Assembly: GCA_943323935.2 (NCBI GenBank)
Contig: CALPJR020000046.1
Span: forward strand, 1-6,703
Length of the DNA: 6,703 bases
Direction of reading: 5' to 3'
Origin: Bifidobacterium breve
GTDB lineage: Bacteria > Bacteroidota > Bacteroidia > Chitinophagales > Chitinophagaceae
The notes under the pieces were generated by a model. That model was not told the origin of the DNA. It searched no databases and worked only from the letters and a program-made list of their open reading frames with translations. Both the position numbers and the translations under genes were made by a program. Of this stretch, positions 5,376-6,703 are shown in pieces (positions within the stretch are counted from its first letter, which is position 1; every line of letters starts with the position of its first letter).

Positions 5376-5999
5376 ATGATACTGACCAATCGTTTTTTAA
5401 TGGAAGATGAGGAAGAACACAAAGAAGAAAAAAAAGAAGACAATGTGCCATCCTTTTTGAATAAAAAAATGGAACAAATCTTTTTTGAAAAAAGATCTAT
5501 CTATTTATGGGGCGTGGTAGACGATAAGTCTGCAAGAGATATTGTGACTAAGCTTTTATTATTGGATGCGGATAAACCAGGTGAACCAATCCATTTTTAT
5601 ATCAATAGCCCAGGTGGTGTGGTGACAAGTGGTATGGTGATGTTTGATACAATGAACTTAATTAAGAGCCCTGTGCATACCATTTGTATGGGCCTTGCTG
5701 CAAGCATGGGTTCGATCTTATTGAGTATGGGTGAGAAAGGTAAGCGTACTATTTTCCCACATGGTGAAGTGATGATACACCAACCAAGCTTGGGTGGTTA
5801 TTTTCAAGCAACAAGTGCAGACATCGAAATTCAGGCAGAGCAAATTAGAAAGACAAAAGAATTAGGTGCGCAAATTCTTGCTAAGAACTGTAATAAGTCA
5901 ATGGAGCAAATTATGGCCGATTTTGACAGAGACTACTGGATGAATGCCAAAGAAGCAGTTGAATACGGTATCGTAGATAAGATTGCTAAAAGTTTATAA
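5376..5999 (+). CDS. clpP: ClpP2, second ClpP-family proteolytic subunit
   Basis: A 207-residue S14 peptidase, clearly paralogous to but divergent from ClpP1 next to it. The triad is S110 (GLAASMGS), H135 (MIHQPSLGG) and D186 (FDRDYWM). A two-residue insertion between His and the handle helix ([11 protein letters not shown] against GAIGGQASD) lengthens the Ser-Asp spacing to 76. INSPGGVV is at 76-83. The N-terminus differs strongly: residues 10-23 are almost all E, D and K ([14 protein letters not shown]), and the stretch between P25 and R40 is about eight residues shorter than the axial-loop region of E. coli ClpP or ClpP1. The start at 5376 is the first ATG after clpP1; an ATG at 5400 (M9) is an alternative. 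It probably forms mixed rings with ClpP1, as tandem ClpPs do in several bacteria, but homomers are possible. Confidence 0.95.
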   Translation: MILTNRFLMEDEEEHKEEKKEDNVPSFLNKKMEQIFFEKRSIYLWGVVDDKSARDIVTKLLLLDADKPGEPIHFYINSPGGVVTSGMVMFDTMNLIKSPVHTICMGLAASMGSILLSMGEKGKRTIFPHGEVMIHQPSLGGYFQATSADIEIQAEQIRKTKELGAQILAKNCNKSMEQIMADFDRDYWMNAKEAVEYGIVDKIAKSL

Positions 6000-6016
6000 A
6001 AATTAGAACAATTAAA

Positions 6017-6703
6017 ATGAGTAAGACAGAAAATATACAATGTTCTTTTTGTGGCCGAAGCAGAGCGGAGGTAAAAATCCTAATTGCCGGACAAGAAGGT
6101 CATATTTGTGAGCACTGTATTGAGCACGCTCATGAAGTTGTCAATAAAGAATTTCATCAAAAAAAGGAAGCAGGCAAAGCAGGTACCCTAAAAGTACAAA
6201 AGCCTATTGCCATCAAAAAATTCATGGACCAATACATCATTGGCCAAGATGAAGCAAAGAAAATACTATGTGTGGCAGTATACAATCACTTTAAACGCAT
6301 CAACCTACCTAGCACCATCAAAGATGATGTAGAAATAGAAAAGAGCAATGTGATCATGATTGGTGAAACGGGCACAGGTAAAACATTACTTGCAAAAACA
6401 ATTGCTAAGCTTTTAAATGTGCCATTCGCTATTGTAGATGCCACTGTCTTTACAGAAGCTGGCTATGTTGGAGAAGATGTAGAGAGCATGTTAACCCGTC
6501 TATTACAAAACTGCGACTATGATGTAGAAGCAGCGCAAAGAGGTATTGTGTATATAGATGAGATTGACAAAATAGCACGCAAAAGCGATAACGCTTCCAT
6601 TACTCGTGATGTAAGTGGCGAAGGGGTGCAACAAGGTTTATTAAAAATGCTTGAGTGCACAGAAGTATTGGTACAACCACAGGGTGGAAGAAAGCATCCA
6701 GAC
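6017..6703 (+). CDS. clpX: ClpX, AAA+ unfoldase, N-terminal 229 codons (cut by window edge)
   Basis: The protein runs open to the last base, which ends codon 229 of a usual 400-430, so the truncation is only the window edge. ClpX unfolds tagged substrates with ATP and threads them into ClpP. Visible parts: a zinc-binding domain with C9-x2-C12 and C31-x2-C34; the start of the AAA+ module with [13 protein letters not shown] (69-81); Walker A GETGTGKT (116-123); pore-1 loop GYVG (149-152); Walker B IVYIDEID (177-184); and the pore-2 RKHP (225-228). Walker A has Glu where most ClpX proteins have Pro (GPTGSGKT), and C214 sits where LEGT is usual. The ClpP-docking IGF loop and sensor 2 are beyond the edge. 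The ATG at 6017 follows clpP2 by 17 bp with no Shine-Dalgarno; co-transcription with both clpP genes is likely. Confidence 0.97.
   Translation, partial: MSKTENIQCSFCGRSRAEVKILIAGQEGHICEHCIEHAHEVVNKEFHQKKEAGKAGTLKVQKPIAIKKFMDQYIIGQDEAKKILCVAVYNHFKRINLPSTIKDDVEIEKSNVIMIGETGTGKTLLAKTIAKLLNVPFAIVDATVFTEAGYVGEDVESMLTRLLQNCDYDVEAAQRGIVYIDEIDKIARKSDNASITRDVSGEGVQQGLLKMLECTEVLVQPQGGRKHPD

Noticed and set aside
6017..6703. clpX seeming to be truncated.
   Set aside because: The reading frame is open to the final base of the window, so the missing C-terminus is a window effect, not a broken gene.

Overview
The window reads as a chromosomal housekeeping segment of a low-GC Bacteroidota bacterium. A Chitinophagaceae-like member is my best guess, from protein style only. 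Support for Bacteroidota: AT-rich start-codon contexts that mostly lack a Shine-Dalgarno sequence, several TAnnTTTG-type -7 promoter boxes, a tRNA without an encoded CCA, and the tig-clpP-clpX gene order. No insertion sequences, phage genes, CRISPR arrays or toxin-antitoxin pairs were seen.

Layout. Positions 1-897 are on the minus strand and hold, in transcription order, dtd (D-aminoacyl-tRNA deacylase), a MazG-like nucleotide pyrophosphohydrolase, and the first 24 codons of a glycyl-tRNA synthetase that leaves the window at position 1. A short divergent gap (898-965) separates these from a plus-strand pair joined by a 1-nt stop/start overlap: a 14-helix Wzx/MATE-type polysaccharide flippase with a TTG start, and a free methionine-(R)-sulfoxide reductase (GAF domain, all three redox cysteines present). 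A tRNA-Leu(UAG) gene follows with its own -7 box and an intrinsic terminator. Next is the trigger factor gene tig, also closed by an intrinsic terminator. A separate transcription unit then carries two different clpP genes and the first 229 codons of clpX, cut by the window edge.

How the genes work together. The left block is quality control around translation: Dtd removes D-amino acids, and glycine from tRNA-Ala, next to the synthetase that handles glycine; the MazG-like enzyme probably clears abnormal nucleotides. The right block is protein folding and turnover: trigger factor meets nascent chains, and ClpX with two ClpP paralogues degrades them.

The most interesting signal is in the 147-bp tig-clpP1 gap: an exact sigma-54 (RpoN) -24/-12 promoter, TTGGCAC-N5-TTGCA, in the correct orientation 48 bp upstream of the clpP1 start codon. 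A small inverted repeat and the tig terminator palindrome lie upstream of it. If real, the whole clpP1-clpP2-clpX operon would be under activator-dependent sigma-54 control. The second point is the tandem pair of divergent, apparently active ClpP subunits, where only ClpP1 keeps a standard N-terminal axial-loop region.
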